Shown: positions 36,100-44,900 of the stretch, piece by piece | Layout: the number at the start of each line of letters is the position of its first letter | Numbering within the stretch: position 1 is the stretch's first letter | Assembly: GCF_000422505.1 (NCBI RefSeq) | Contig: NZ_KE383871.1 | Span: forward strand, 12,321 to 76,320 | Reading direction: 5' to 3' | Length of the DNA: 64,000 nt | From: Paenibacillus pinihumi DSM 23905 = JCM 16419 | GTDB lineage: Bacteria; Bacillota; Bacilli; Paenibacillales; Paenibacillaceae | The notes under the pieces: generated by a model | Told to the model about the DNA's origin: nothing | What the model saw: only the letters and a program-made list of their open reading frames with translations | Databases searched by the model: none | Program-made: the position numbers and the translations under genes

Positions 36100-36849
36100 C
36101 TATTCCTCATAAATCATTTTATGTGTCATACCGCCGTCCACAATCAGATTCGTACCGTTAACAAAATCATTATTCACGTCCGTCAGGTAAAGACAGGCGC
36201 GCACAATATCTTCTGAACGGCCGACACGGCCAGACCAATGCTGGTTATGATCCTGTTCCCGCAGCTCATCATAGTGCCTCGTCTCAATCCATCCCGGACT
36301 GACGCTGTTCACTCTAATTTTAAATGGAGCGAGGGACGCAGCCATTGCATGGGTGAGAGCAACCATGCCTCCCTTTGAAGCCGCATATGCTTCCGTATTC
36401 ACCTCTGACATTAGCGCCCGTGTAGAGGCAATATGTACAATGCTGCCGCCTTCGGACTGGACTTTCATCCGCTTCGCTGCCTCTCTGCCGCATAAAAAAG
36501 CACCGCGCAAGTTAGTGTTCAGCACACTGTCCCATTCCTCCACATTCAGCTCAAACAAACTTTTCGTTATTCCAAAGCCTGCGTTATTAATGAGCACATC
36601 CATACGATTAAATCGGTTTGCAGCTGCATCCATAAACGCCGTAATTGCTGTCTCACTGCTCAAATCAGCAACGGCGCTGTACAACTGATCTTTCCCATAG
36701 TTCAACACCAATGTTTGAGTAACCGCCTCTAACCGATCAGCGTCCTTGTCCGTTATTGAGACCTGATAACCTGCCCGAAGATATCCTTCTGCCAGCGCAG
36801 CTCCTATTCCTCCAGCCGCCCCGGTTATTACCGCAGTTCTTTTCATCAT
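36100..36849 (-). CDS. SDR-family oxidoreductase (canonical)
   Basis: 249 residues. ITGAAGGIG (about 8-16), NNAGFG (about 89-94), active site S...YAASK (EAYAASKGGMVALTHA, Tyr about 155) and C-terminal NGTNLIVDGGMT. All catalytic residues are present, in contrast to the SDR at 29571-30353. Probably an NAD(P)-dependent reductase or dehydrogenase of a small alcohol or sugar; the substrate is not readable. GGAGGG precedes two adjacent ATG codons (36849 and 36846). It is first in an operon with the phosphotransferase. A minus-strand promoter (TTAGCA, 17 bp, TATATA) lies around 36950-36990. Confidence 0.87.
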   Translation of the reverse strand: MMKRTAVITGAAGGIGAALAEGYLRAGYQVSITDKDADRLEAVTQTLVLNYGKDQLYSAVADLSSETAITAFMDAAANRFNRMDVLINNAGFGITKSLFELNVEEWDSVLNTNLRGAFLCGREAAKRMKVQSEGGSIVHIASTRALMSEVNTEAYAASKGGMVALTHAMAASLAPFKIRVNSVSPGWIETRHYDELREQDHNQHWSGRVGRSEDIVRACLYLTDVNNDFVNGTNLIVDGGMTHKMIYEE

Positions 36850-37604
36850 AATCCCTCCGTCATATTAAACGGTGCGTTGTTTGATCCCACGCGCTTATTT
36901 TCAGATTCGTTTTTTCAATACAGGTGCAACTTTCTCGCTCAGTTCTATTTCGTATTATATAGGTTACATCAGTAAAAATGCTAATGCTTCCCTTATTAGC
37001 CGCGGAATCCGCCCGTCTATTGTGTTTTTAGAGTGAAGTAATCAATCGAAGTAAATACATCCTTAATTTTAATGGGATATTATGGATTTCATTTTGAGTA
37101 TATCTCTCTTTTTGTACTCTTTTAGAACTATCGCCACTATTCCCTTTACTCAGCCTAACCGAAAGTCAGAGATTCCGAGGTTCCGAAATTTCAAGATTCA
37201 AGATTCGAGATTCGAGATTCAAGATTCAAGATTTAAGGTTCCTTTCAATGTATCATGATTTTTGAATTTATACTTGCCCCATATACATTATTGAGTATTA
37301 CTATGCATTTTTAACAACTTCCGTTTGATTCACTCCGCTCCTATTTTGATCTCAGCATTCATCTTGCCCAAAAGTAATTCCTATAAATAAAACATCCTTG
37401 ATAGAGGAACGTATGTTTGCTATAATGTAAAATATAAGAAATTCGAAGAAGCTTTTACCAAATGATTTCAGCTCCAACAGGTACTTTTTTGCAGAGGAAT
37501 GTCTAATTCCATTTGAATCTGAGACGGATTGTAATGATTTCTTGTATTAAAATGTTGGCCGTTTATTACCTGAGGATGTTTGCTCTTGGGGAGGGAAATA
37601 CAGT
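36850..37604. other. AT-rich intergenic stretch with heptamer repeats
   Basis: 755 bases without a convincing gene. It contains the SDR promoter candidate and a run of 7-bp repeats at 37193-37241. Base use is more AT-rich than the neighbouring genes. Confidence 0.6.
37193..37241. repeat. tandem heptamer (A/G)AGATTC, seven copies
   Basis: Seven adjacent copies of a 7-bp unit: two AAGATTC, two GAGATTC, AAGATTC, then AAGATTT and AAGGTTC. Degenerate copies precede it from about 37168. It looks like a slippage-derived microsatellite; no function is visible. Confidence 0.8.
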
Positions 37605-38501
37605 ATGCGCAGTGAAGTATTAACCTATTTCTTTCGTTCAAAATGGCCAAACGGCTACTGTTGTTCGCGCTGTGGTCACCGGCAGGCTTACACAATTTCC
37701 ACACGCAATGCACCTCTATTTCAATGCGCTAATTGCCGTCATCAATCCTCTCTTACAACCGGCACGATTATGGAACACACACGGACATCTTTGGAAAAAT
37801 GGTATATCGCCTTACAGCTGATGTCCCGCCCCGGTGGCATTCACGCAGTACAACTTCAACAACTATTACAAGTCTCCTACAAAACAGCATGGTCCATGCT
37901 CAAAAGAGTAAGAATGGCAATCAGTATGATGGATATGGAGCAGCCTCTTTTGGGTTCGGTTCAAGCACAGATTGGATTTTATGGGGATGCAGGACGCCCT
38001 TCATTTAGGAAAGGGCTCAAAGAACATTCCATTGTTGCAATGTCGAATACTTTACATCCTCCCTCTGAAAGAAATGATCAAGTAAATAAGGCCTTACAAT
38101 CTGCAAATCTACCCGGAAAATTATCGGTCAGTCGTGCTTTTTTCAATACATGGAGTGAATCACCCGTCTGCCCTGCCCCTTATATAAAACTTAAAATTGC
38201 AAATCCGGCTCTAATGAATAACCGTCGAATGCCTGCAGTGCTGCAACCTTTATTTTTCGGCAAACATATTGCCCAGAAAGCTCTTTCTCTTAATTCCTGT
38301 CCAATTACCGTTAACTGTTCTTTATATTTGGAGCGTGTTTTTTCAGATGCAAAACAATGGATCAATTCCACCTTTCACGGTATAGGTGCAAGATATTTGC
38401 AGCTTTATTGGGATGAATTTTGTTTTCGGCTCAACTGCGACAATCGCCAACTTACTGCTCACCAGACATTAGGAACGCTTTGTATGCAACCTGTAAGGTA
38501 G
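37605..38501 (+). CDS. IS1595-family transposase-like protein, catalytic core degenerate
   Basis: 298 residues. The N-terminal zinc ribbon (CSRCGH...CANCRHQSSLTTGTIM, about 20-55) and the helix LQQLLQVSYKTAWSMLKRVRMAI match IS1595/ISXO2 transposases. So does the C-terminal signature STFHGIGARYLQLYWDEFCFRLN (about 255-277). The middle part does not show the expected DE-x-x-x-GG block or the other catalytic acidic residues; instead VQAQIGFYGDAGRPSFRKG stands there. The frame is intact, with GGGGAGGG 9 nt before the ATG. I saw no terminal inverted repeats. It may be a domesticated, DNA-binding-only descendant, or a recent decayed copy. Confidence 0.7.
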   Translation: MRSEVLTYFFRSKWPNGYCCSRCGHRQAYTISTRNAPLFQCANCRHQSSLTTGTIMEHTRTSLEKWYIALQLMSRPGGIHAVQLQQLLQVSYKTAWSMLKRVRMAISMMDMEQPLLGSVQAQIGFYGDAGRPSFRKGLKEHSIVAMSNTLHPPSERNDQVNKALQSANLPGKLSVSRAFFNTWSESPVCPAPYIKLKIANPALMNNRRMPAVLQPLFFGKHIAQKALSLNSCPITVNCSLYLERVFSDAKQWINSTFHGIGARYLQLYWDEFCFRLNCDNRQLTAHQTLGTLCMQPVR

Positions 38502-38727
38502 TTTTTTTATTCATTCACTGATGTTTTAATTATTTTGATTACATTGCGTTTTTCTTATTATCGTTTGCTATTATATTGAATTATAATTTGTAATGCTTAT
38601 GTTTAAATTATTTATTTCTTAAATCAAAATAAAATATCGTAGAAATGTATATTTGTATCAATCTATCATTATTTCAGGATTGTTAGATTGTTGGATTATT
38701 ACATTGTAGGATTGTGAATTTTCAGGA

Positions 38728-38839
38728 ATATATGATTGAATGTATATATGATTGTATATGTATATGATTGTACGTGTATACGATTGTACGTGTATATGAT
38801 TGTATGTGTATACGATTGTACGTGTATATAATTGTAGGG
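38728..38839. repeat. 16-bp tandem repeat, seven copies
   Basis: Seven adjacent 16-bp units with consensus GTATAYGATTGTAYGT. The third to sixth copies differ from each other only at the two Y positions, and outer copies are more degenerate. This is a typical variable-number tandem repeat in a non-coding AT-rich stretch. Confidence 0.9.
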
Positions 38840-39012
38840 ATATATGTTTACAAATATTAGCTGAGTAAAAGGGATAATGCCAACGCTCTGTTAAACAATA
38901 AAAAATAATAAATAACCTCACAGAGATTCGACAAATTTCGCCAGAAATGAGAGCAGCTCTAGAACCGCCAGCCTTGAACAAGGAACAGGGCTGCCAAAAA
39001 ATATATAATAAA

Positions 39013-39040
39013 AAAAGCAAAGTCATCCATTCGTGACTTC
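39013..39040 (-). terminator. terminator of the M23 lipoprotein gene
   Basis: Stem AAGTCA/TGACTT (39020-39025 with 39034-39039), followed on the minus strand by TTTTTT after a short GC. Confidence 0.7.
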
Positions 39041-39077
39041 ACCTTTTTTAAGCTGATTTTGGCCGCAAAGCTTTTTA

Positions 39078-40127
39078 TTATTTAATGATGTCTCCCTGAT
39101 GAGGGTTCAAGCCATTTTCCCACTTAATATTAATGGATTTACCGGTAAACAGATCCGTACCGTCAGAAACTTGATAGTGAATATGCGCTTCACTGGTGTT
39201 CCCTGAATTTCCGCACAGGCCCAGCAAGTCACCTTTCTCTACTTTGTCACCAACTTTAACGACGACAGAGTCTTTTTTCATATGAGCCAAGAAACTGTAC
39301 TCGCCATCACCATGGTCAATTACGACGACATTGCCTTCGGGCTGCTCCGGATTCATCTTGCCTACAGGTTCATTATCCTTAATATTGCTCACTACACGGA
39401 CAACAATTCCAGCCCTGGGAGCTATAATTTCCTGACCGAATGCATAGTAGCTTTCGTTTTTAGTTTTGTCTCCACTGTAAGAGTAACCATCCTTCACTTG
39501 AATTAAATCATAGGCGTAACGCTGCATCTCTACTTCATAGTGATAGTTCGCGAGAACATTCTCTCCTCCCCAGAATACAAACCATTCTCCTTTAAATGGG
39601 AGTCCATATTCATGTTTGGTTTTGACTGAATCTGTAGACGGGAATTGTTCCACCGGTACGACTTGGAGATACCCGATAACATGGTTCTTGTCCGCTCCAA
39701 CCTTCAGGCCTTTGCTGCGATCCTGATTCATCCATGTGATGTAGTATGAATCATTCAAGTCCAGCTCGCTCTCCTTTGTCCAGGATTCCACCCCTTTGAG
39801 AATTTCCGGCCCTGCTTGAGTGAACTCTTCCAGTGACATCTGGCTATGAAAATCTTTGGTTGTTTGATAATAAACACCCTCATAATCTCCATCTAAAAGC
39901 GCTTGTCCGATTTCATCTGCTTTATACTTAATCACTTCTGCACCCCCGGGTTGATTGGTCCCGCCATTGCTGGAATTGTCTGAATTCCCGTTTCCATTCC
40001 CATTCGAATTCCCGGGAGTTTCAGATACTGTTCCGGTCGGCGAGTCATTGACCCGTTTTTCTGTTTTTGTCCCGCAACCTGATAAGATAATTGCTGCCAC
40101 AGTTGCAATCAAGAATACTTTTTTCAT
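39078..40127 (-). CDS. M23-family peptidase-like lipoprotein
   Basis: 349 residues. Signal peptide with lipobox LSGC (Cys about 18), then a Ser/Asn/Gly-rich linker (to about 62). An unassigned N-terminal domain (about 65-190) is followed by the M23 (LytM-like) domain: VVVIDHGDGEYSFLAHM and the GNSGNTSEAHIHYQV block holding the HxH zinc ligands. The usual HxxxD appears as QRYAYDL, with Arg in the His position; a nearby NYHY may supply the ligand, as I recall from similar Bacillus proteins. It probably cuts or binds peptidoglycan cross-links at the membrane surface. It is divergent from the two-component system. Confidence 0.85.
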   Translation of the reverse strand: MKKVFLIATVAAIILSGCGTKTEKRVNDSPTGTVSETPGNSNGNGNGNSDNSSNGGTNQPGGAEVIKYKADEIGQALLDGDYEGVYYQTTKDFHSQMSLEEFTQAGPEILKGVESWTKESELDLNDSYYITWMNQDRSKGLKVGADKNHVIGYLQVVPVEQFPSTDSVKTKHEYGLPFKGEWFVFWGGENVLANYHYEVEMQRYAYDLIQVKDGYSYSGDKTKNESYYAFGQEIIAPRAGIVVRVVSNIKDNEPVGKMNPEQPEGNVVVIDHGDGEYSFLAHMKKDSVVVKVGDKVEKGDLLGLCGNSGNTSEAHIHYQVSDGTDLFTGKSINIKWENGLNPHQGDIIK

Positions 40128-40465
40128 TTTTAAGCACCATCCTGTATGTTTTATTTTTTATAGAGCTAATATCGTACATGCCCAACTTTGTGGAGAAAAA
40201 AATATCGATTATTCCCTCGGCATGCGCGGGCATCTCCACTGTCAGCATGCTGCCATCCCCAAACAAATCCCAGCCTTTGTTAAACGGGATGCCTCAAGTT
40301 AATGTAGCCTTATTATAACGCGTCTATCTTACCCCTAGGCCAACGGAGCCTTAACGCCAGCTTAAATTTGACCGGTAGAGAATTAAGGTTCTGTTCATAT
40401 TGCATTTTCCCTGTCCGGCAATGGTAAAATAGTTTTACAACGAAATTTCAAGGAGAGATGTATTT
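40128..40465. other. divergent promoter region with possible gene remnant
   Basis: 338 bases between the M23 gene and the response regulator. On the minus strand an open stretch at about 40130-40290 reads like coding sequence (GIPFNKGWDLFGDGSMLTVE), is preceded by a stop and runs into the M23 start. It may be a decayed gene end or a chance frame. A TATAAT on the minus strand near 40310 could be the M23 promoter. Confidence 0.35.
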
Positions 40466-41194
40466 GTGAATGATAGTGCCATTCTTTTGGTGGACGATGA
40501 ACAAGCCATTCTTCAATTGCTGGAGACTGTGCTGCGAAAGGAAGGCTTTCTGCATATTGATAAGGCGACGACCGCTGAAATGGCGCTTGCTCTATGTAAT
40601 GAGAAGCCATATGACATTATTTTGCTGGATGTAACTCTTCCGAATATGAGCGGTACTGAGGTTTGTCCTCTAATACGAAGACTTACGGATGCTCCTATAT
40701 TGTTTCTTAGTGCAAGGTCTACGGATTTTGACAAGCTGTCAGGCTTCGCTGTTGGGGGCGATGATTATGTGACAAAACCTTTCAACCCTCTGGAGATCGT
40801 GGCGAGAATAAAATCCCTGCTTCGCCGCTCACTCAAAGGAACCTCTACTGTCTCAACTGCAGGACACGGAACCATTTTTGATTTTGGGCGGTTTCAGGTT
40901 AATGAAGCGGCAGCGGAGCTGAAAGTGGAAGGCGTTCCTGTCCCCTGTCCTTCACTTGTGTTTCAATTGCTGTTGTTTCTGTGCAAGCATCCCAATCGCA
41001 TCTTTACGAAAAGCGAGCTTTACGAGCGCGTATGGGGGGAAAACAGCCTTAGCGATGATAATACGGTAATGGTTCATATTCATCGAATCCGGGAACGAAT
41101 TGAACGGAATCCCTCCCAACCTGAATTTCTGGTCAATGTACGAGGGCTCGGTTATAAAATGGTAGCAAACAGGGATTCCGGATATGAACGTTAA
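40466..41194 (+). CDS. OmpR-family response regulator
   Basis: 242 residues. The receiver domain (1-118) has DD at 11-12, phospho-acceptor Asp in ILLDVTLPNMSG (about 53) and Lys in VTKPFNP (about 103). The C-terminal winged helix (about 140-236) ends with VNVRGLGYKM. The start is GTG with AGGAGAG 8 nt upstream. It overlaps the histidine kinase start by 11 bases. The pair faces away from the M23 lipoprotein and towards an ABC exporter, both plausible targets for control of envelope stress or drug resistance. Confidence 0.93.
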   Translation: MNDSAILLVDDEQAILQLLETVLRKEGFLHIDKATTAEMALALCNEKPYDIILLDVTLPNMSGTEVCPLIRRLTDAPILFLSARSTDFDKLSGFAVGGDDYVTKPFNPLEIVARIKSLLRRSLKGTSTVSTAGHGTIFDFGRFQVNEAAAELKVEGVPVPCPSLVFQLLLFLCKHPNRIFTKSELYERVWGENSLSDDNTVMVHIHRIRERIERNPSQPEFLVNVRGLGYKMVANRDSGYER

Positions 41195-42941
41195 ATGGCG
41201 GCTCACCCTCCGGTTGGTCGGATGGCTTGCTTGCTTCGGACTGATTTTGCTTTCACTGGCCGGTGTAGTGTTTTACTGGATTATTAGTCAACTTATACAA
41301 ATACAGGCGGAACGGGATTTTCAAAGTGTCGGCTTGTCCCAGCTGGTGGATACTGTCCGGGCTGAAGGAGACAACTGGAGATTCGATCCCAAGCTGCTGG
41401 AGACACTTAAGGGAACGAGAGGATGGCTGCAGCGAATTGATGAGAGCGGCAAAGTGACAGATGCTTTTTTCACACCACCGGACGTACCAGATTCCTATGA
41501 CCCGGGCGAGCTCAACGATTATCTGCTGCAGAAGCGTCCCTTTCCTTATCAATTAACGATTTGGATTCAAATCAAGAATGGTATTACCCATACGCTTCTT
41601 TACGGGATTAGCGATCAAGGAGATGGATTTTTGCGGCTGCTTGCCAAGACTGGAGAACGAAGCGGGAGTGAAATTCTTTTGCCTGCTGAAACGCTAGAGA
41701 GACTGAAGAGGCAAAATGCATGGCTTCAATTGCTGGATGCTGGCGGTGTAGAGATTGCATCTGTAAATAAGCCGGATAAGGCAATTAGCAAATTTTCCGT
41801 GTCGGAGATGGTACTTAGGTCCATTTACCCTGACAGATACGGCTCTGAAATGCTTACACAATATAACCCTGACACAAGAGAAACATGGGTTTTGAACACT
41901 GCCCTTCCAGGTTATGAGCGGGGCGAAAAGCCAACCCTGCCTCCAGAATTCCGTGTACTGGCTATAGGAATGGGAGCACTGGTAGTTGCAGCTATGCTGC
42001 TGCTGTTGTTCCTGTCCTATTGGTTCGGAAACAGGATCGGCTCTCCTGTCGTTCATGTGCTGAATTGGCTGCGTCTGTTGGATAAGGGACAATTCATAGA
42101 GCCCACCAATTCACACGGCAAGCCGCGAAGTCAAAATCGAAGAGGACGCAGAAAAAGCAAATACCGTGTTTATGGAGATGTCATCCATTCTCTGGAGTCG
42201 CTTTCCGGAACACTCCGCCGCAATGAGCAGCTTCAGAAAGAAACAGAGCAGATGAGAGACGAATGGATTGCAGGGGTGTCCCATGATTTGAAAACCCCGC
42301 TATCCTCTATTAAGGGCTATGCTCATATGTTGGAAACCGATGCTTATGATTGGACAACCGGTGAAGTCCGTTCATTTGCCAAAGTCATTTTGGATAAATC
42401 TTCTCATATGGATGCGCTTATTAATGATCTCACCTTAACTTACCATCTGCGAAGCGGAGGGAAAGCTCCATCTGAAGAGGTCGTGGAAATGAATGAATAT
42501 TTGACAGATGTACTCCGCGAGACGGCACAGCATCCGCTTTACAGCGAAGAAATGATACATTTCGTATCATCGGACAAGTCTGTGTTCCTGACCATCTACA
42601 AGCCATGGTTCCAGAGAATTGTTGATAATCTGGTTGCCAATGCTTTCCTCCACAACCGCACAGGGACAACGCTGACTGTATCGTTAAAAGTGCAAGATTC
42701 TGGCGGCGTCATCATTACGTTTACTGACAATGGTGAAGGAATGGACGAGCAAACTGCAGGCAGACTATTTGAGCGGTATTTCCGGGGAACGGATTCCGAA
42801 AGCAGGGCGGAAGGTACCGGCCTCGGAATGGCGGTCAGCAAGGCGCTTGCAGAAGCACTCGGTGCCTCAATTGAATTAAATACCCGAATCGGGGAAGGCA
42901 CTTCCATCCGTATTAGCTGGCCGGAAACGAGGAAGGTTTGA
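41184..42941 (+). CDS. sensor histidine kinase
   Basis: 585 residues. TM1 about 10-35, an extracytoplasmic sensor of about 220 residues, TM2 about 260-282 and a linker with a very basic patch (RSQNRRGRRKSKYR). Then come the H-box GVSHDLKTPLSSIKGY (His about 372), N-box NLVANAFLHN, G1 DNGEGMD, F-box LFERYFRG and G2 GTGLGMA. This is a complete HisKA/HATPase kinase. Its sensor has no motif I can name. It overlaps the response regulator by 11 bases and ends at the hairpin shared with the convergent ABC exporter gene. Confidence 0.92.
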   Translation: MNVKWRLTLRLVGWLACFGLILLSLAGVVFYWIISQLIQIQAERDFQSVGLSQLVDTVRAEGDNWRFDPKLLETLKGTRGWLQRIDESGKVTDAFFTPPDVPDSYDPGELNDYLLQKRPFPYQLTIWIQIKNGITHTLLYGISDQGDGFLRLLAKTGERSGSEILLPAETLERLKRQNAWLQLLDAGGVEIASVNKPDKAISKFSVSEMVLRSIYPDRYGSEMLTQYNPDTRETWVLNTALPGYERGEKPTLPPEFRVLAIGMGALVVAAMLLLLFLSYWFGNRIGSPVVHVLNWLRLLDKGQFIEPTNSHGKPRSQNRRGRRKSKYRVYGDVIHSLESLSGTLRRNEQLQKETEQMRDEWIAGVSHDLKTPLSSIKGYAHMLETDAYDWTTGEVRSFAKVILDKSSHMDALINDLTLTYHLRSGGKAPSEEVVEMNEYLTDVLRETAQHPLYSEEMIHFVSSDKSVFLTIYKPWFQRIVDNLVANAFLHNRTGTTLTVSLKVQDSGGVIITFTDNGEGMDEQTAGRLFERYFRGTDSESRAEGTGLGMAVSKALAEALGASIELNTRIGEGTSIRISWPETRKV

Positions 42942-42949
42942 AGTTGGTT

Positions 42950-42996
42950 AAAAAAAGACATAGCCCTATGCGTATAAGCTGCATAAGGGCTATGTC
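42950..42996 (-). terminator. terminator of the ABC exporter (and kinase)
   Basis: A long stem GACATAGCCCT..ATGC with GCATAAGGGCTATGTC (one bulge), followed on the minus strand by seven T residues. It lies between convergent genes and may stop both. Confidence 0.85.
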
Positions 42997-43004
42997 TGCG
43001 TTGT

Positions 43005-44789
43005 TCATTGATCACCAGAAACTCCGACCATTTGAAGCTGGCGCCGGGCAAATTCACGGTACAGCTCGTGGGTGTCCAGCAGTTCCGCATGTGTGCCAAT
43101 GCCAGTTACCTTGCCAGTATCAAGAAACACAATTCGGTCGGCATCAATTACGGTTGACAAACGGTGGGCAATGACCAGCGTTGTCCGTCCTCTCATTAAT
43201 GTCTCCAACGCAAGCTGGACATACTTCTCAGAGTTGCTGTCCAAGCTTGAGGTCGCCTCGTCCATCATCAGAATAGACGGATTACGCAGCAGTGCCCGGG
43301 CAATGCCGATCCGCTGGCGTTGGCCTCCAGAGAGCTTAATGCCCCGCTCCCCTACCTCGGTGTTGTAGCTCTCTGGAAATGCCTCGATAAATTGGTCGGC
43401 ATAAGCCAGCCTGGCCACTTCCTTAAGTTCATCATCACTAACTTCCCGCTCCAGTCCGTAGGTGATATTGTCACGGATTGTCCCTGCCAAAATCGGGCTT
43501 TCTTGTGATACATACCCGATTGCACTGCGCCAGGAGCTCAGAGTATAGGCGCTGATCGGTTCATCCCCGATCCGAATGACGCCTTCCTGAGGAAGATAAA
43601 AACGCTCAAGCAGCGAGAATAAAGTCGTCTTGCCGCTTCCGCTGGGTCCGACAATGGCGGTTACTTTGCCAGGATCAATGGTAAAGCTGACCCGATCAAG
43701 GACAGGCTCTTTCTCTTCGTAAGCAAATGTCACCTCTTCAAGCGTTATCGGACGCTGAGGATTCTCAAGCGCAACACCGCCAGCAAAGTTCTCCTCGGAC
43801 TCCCGCAATGTATCGACAATCCGCTCTGTCGCGCCCCTCGCCTTCTGAAGCTGGGTCACGAACTGGGTAATTTGACCGACCGGCATAATAATTTGTACGA
43901 GATACAGGATGAAAGCAACCAGATCCCCCGCAGACAGCGCACCTGAGGCAACTCTCATGCCGCCGTAGCCGATAACAACGACAAGCATTGCCATCATGAC
44001 AAAGGACATCAATGGTCCAATCATCGCTTGTACCCTCGCTTCTTTAAGTCCGAAGCGATATAACGTCTTGATCCCGTCTTCCCCGTTGCGCCGCTCGATC
44101 TTCTCGGAGCCGGACAGCTTCACCAGCCGGATCTCCATCAGCACCTGATTAAGCACACCGCTGAACTTTGCGGTCTCATCCTGCAAGCCTTTGGATATGC
44201 GGTGCATCATCCGGCCGAGCGGGAACATAACGAGCATCGTGATCGGCAGGGCTGACAGCAGGACCAGCGTCATTTTCCAATCCAGAATCACCATTAACGT
44301 GACGGAACCGGCGATAGCGACCAGCCCTGTCGCAAAATTGGTCAGATGATCGCTGATCAGTGTACGTACAACGTTCGTATCATTCGTCATACGGCTGACT
44401 GTCTCCCCTGTCCGGTTCTTGTCATAGTACGGAACCGGAAGGACCAGCAGCTTGCTCCAAAGCCGCCTGCGAATGCCTGCTACCATATGCTGTCCAGAGC
44501 GGTTAAGCAAATAGGCAGACAATCCCCCTGCAAGCGCCTGGGCGAGAAATGCGGCCCCTATCCATCCGATATGCGATGCGGACAGTGACGCCTCGGAAAA
44601 TCCGTCCACCAGCCCTTTAAGCAGCAGGGGGACGATTAGACCGGCAAGCGTTGTAATTACGCTGAGAAAGATGGCCAGACCGAGAGTGAGCTTCGGCGGT
44701 CTGGTTTCCTTCAGCAAATGATAAAATGTGCGCCAATTTACGCTGGTGTGTTGGGGGACTTGCTGCTTTTCCCTGCTTTTTTTATCCAT
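43005..44789 (-). CDS. ABC exporter, fused permease-ATPase (BmrA/MsbA type)
   Basis: 594 residues. Six TM segments (about 35-310) are followed by the nucleotide-binding domain: Walker A GPSGSGKTT, Q-loop YVSQESP, signature LSGGQRQRIGIARALL, Walker B ILMMDEATSSLD and H-loop IAHRLS. This is a homodimeric multidrug or lipid exporter. ATG 44789 has AGGAGAG 6 nt upstream. The 5' leader contains a perfect 21-bp hairpin (44809-44854). It may be the last gene of a unit with the WYL regulator, AlkZ-like and toroid genes, or separate because of that hairpin. Confidence 0.92.
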   Translation of the reverse strand: MDKKSREKQQVPQHTSVNWRTFYHLLKETRPPKLTLGLAIFLSVITTLAGLIVPLLLKGLVDGFSEASLSASHIGWIGAAFLAQALAGGLSAYLLNRSGQHMVAGIRRRLWSKLLVLPVPYYDKNRTGETVSRMTNDTNVVRTLISDHLTNFATGLVAIAGSVTLMVILDWKMTLVLLSALPITMLVMFPLGRMMHRISKGLQDETAKFSGVLNQVLMEIRLVKLSGSEKIERRNGEDGIKTLYRFGLKEARVQAMIGPLMSFVMMAMLVVVIGYGGMRVASGALSAGDLVAFILYLVQIIMPVGQITQFVTQLQKARGATERIVDTLRESEENFAGGVALENPQRPITLEEVTFAYEEKEPVLDRVSFTIDPGKVTAIVGPSGSGKTTLFSLLERFYLPQEGVIRIGDEPISAYTLSSWRSAIGYVSQESPILAGTIRDNITYGLEREVSDDELKEVARLAYADQFIEAFPESYNTEVGERGIKLSGGQRQRIGIARALLRNPSILMMDEATSSLDSNSEKYVQLALETLMRGRTTLVIAHRLSTVIDADRIVFLDTGKVTGIGTHAELLDTHELYREFARRQLQMVGVSGDQ

Positions 44790-44808
44790 AGTCTGCTCTC
44801 CTTGAGTA

Positions 44809-44854
44809 ACTGAAAGAATCATAAGCATGTCTCCATGCTTATGATTCTTTCAGT
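44809..44854. repeat. perfect 21-bp hairpin in the ABC exporter leader
   Basis: Arms 44809-44829 and 44834-44854 are exact inverted complements with a 4-base loop TCTC. It lies 19 bp from the ABC start codon and 46 bp from the upstream stop codon. It has no T-run, so it is not a classical terminator. It could be an RNA stability or processing element, or a mobile-element remnant. Confidence 0.85.
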
Positions 44855-44900
44855 AATTCTTGTTCCCACGCTCCATCTTCATTCCGACGCACTGCTTGTC

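Larger units (their letters stand above)
38502..39077. other. AT-rich intergenic region with minisatellite
   Basis: 576 bases without a gene. It holds a 16-bp tandem repeat (38728-38839), a preceding degenerate ATTGTAGGATTGT-like stretch and the terminator of the M23 gene (39013-39040). Confidence 0.65.

Noticed and set aside
38728-38839. CRISPR array
   Set aside because: The units are adjacent with no unique spacers, and no cas genes are present.
38658-39026. Open frame on the minus strand with repeated Tyr/Ile/His residues
   Set aside because: It is only the translation of the 16-bp tandem repeat, with no SD and no recognisable domain.
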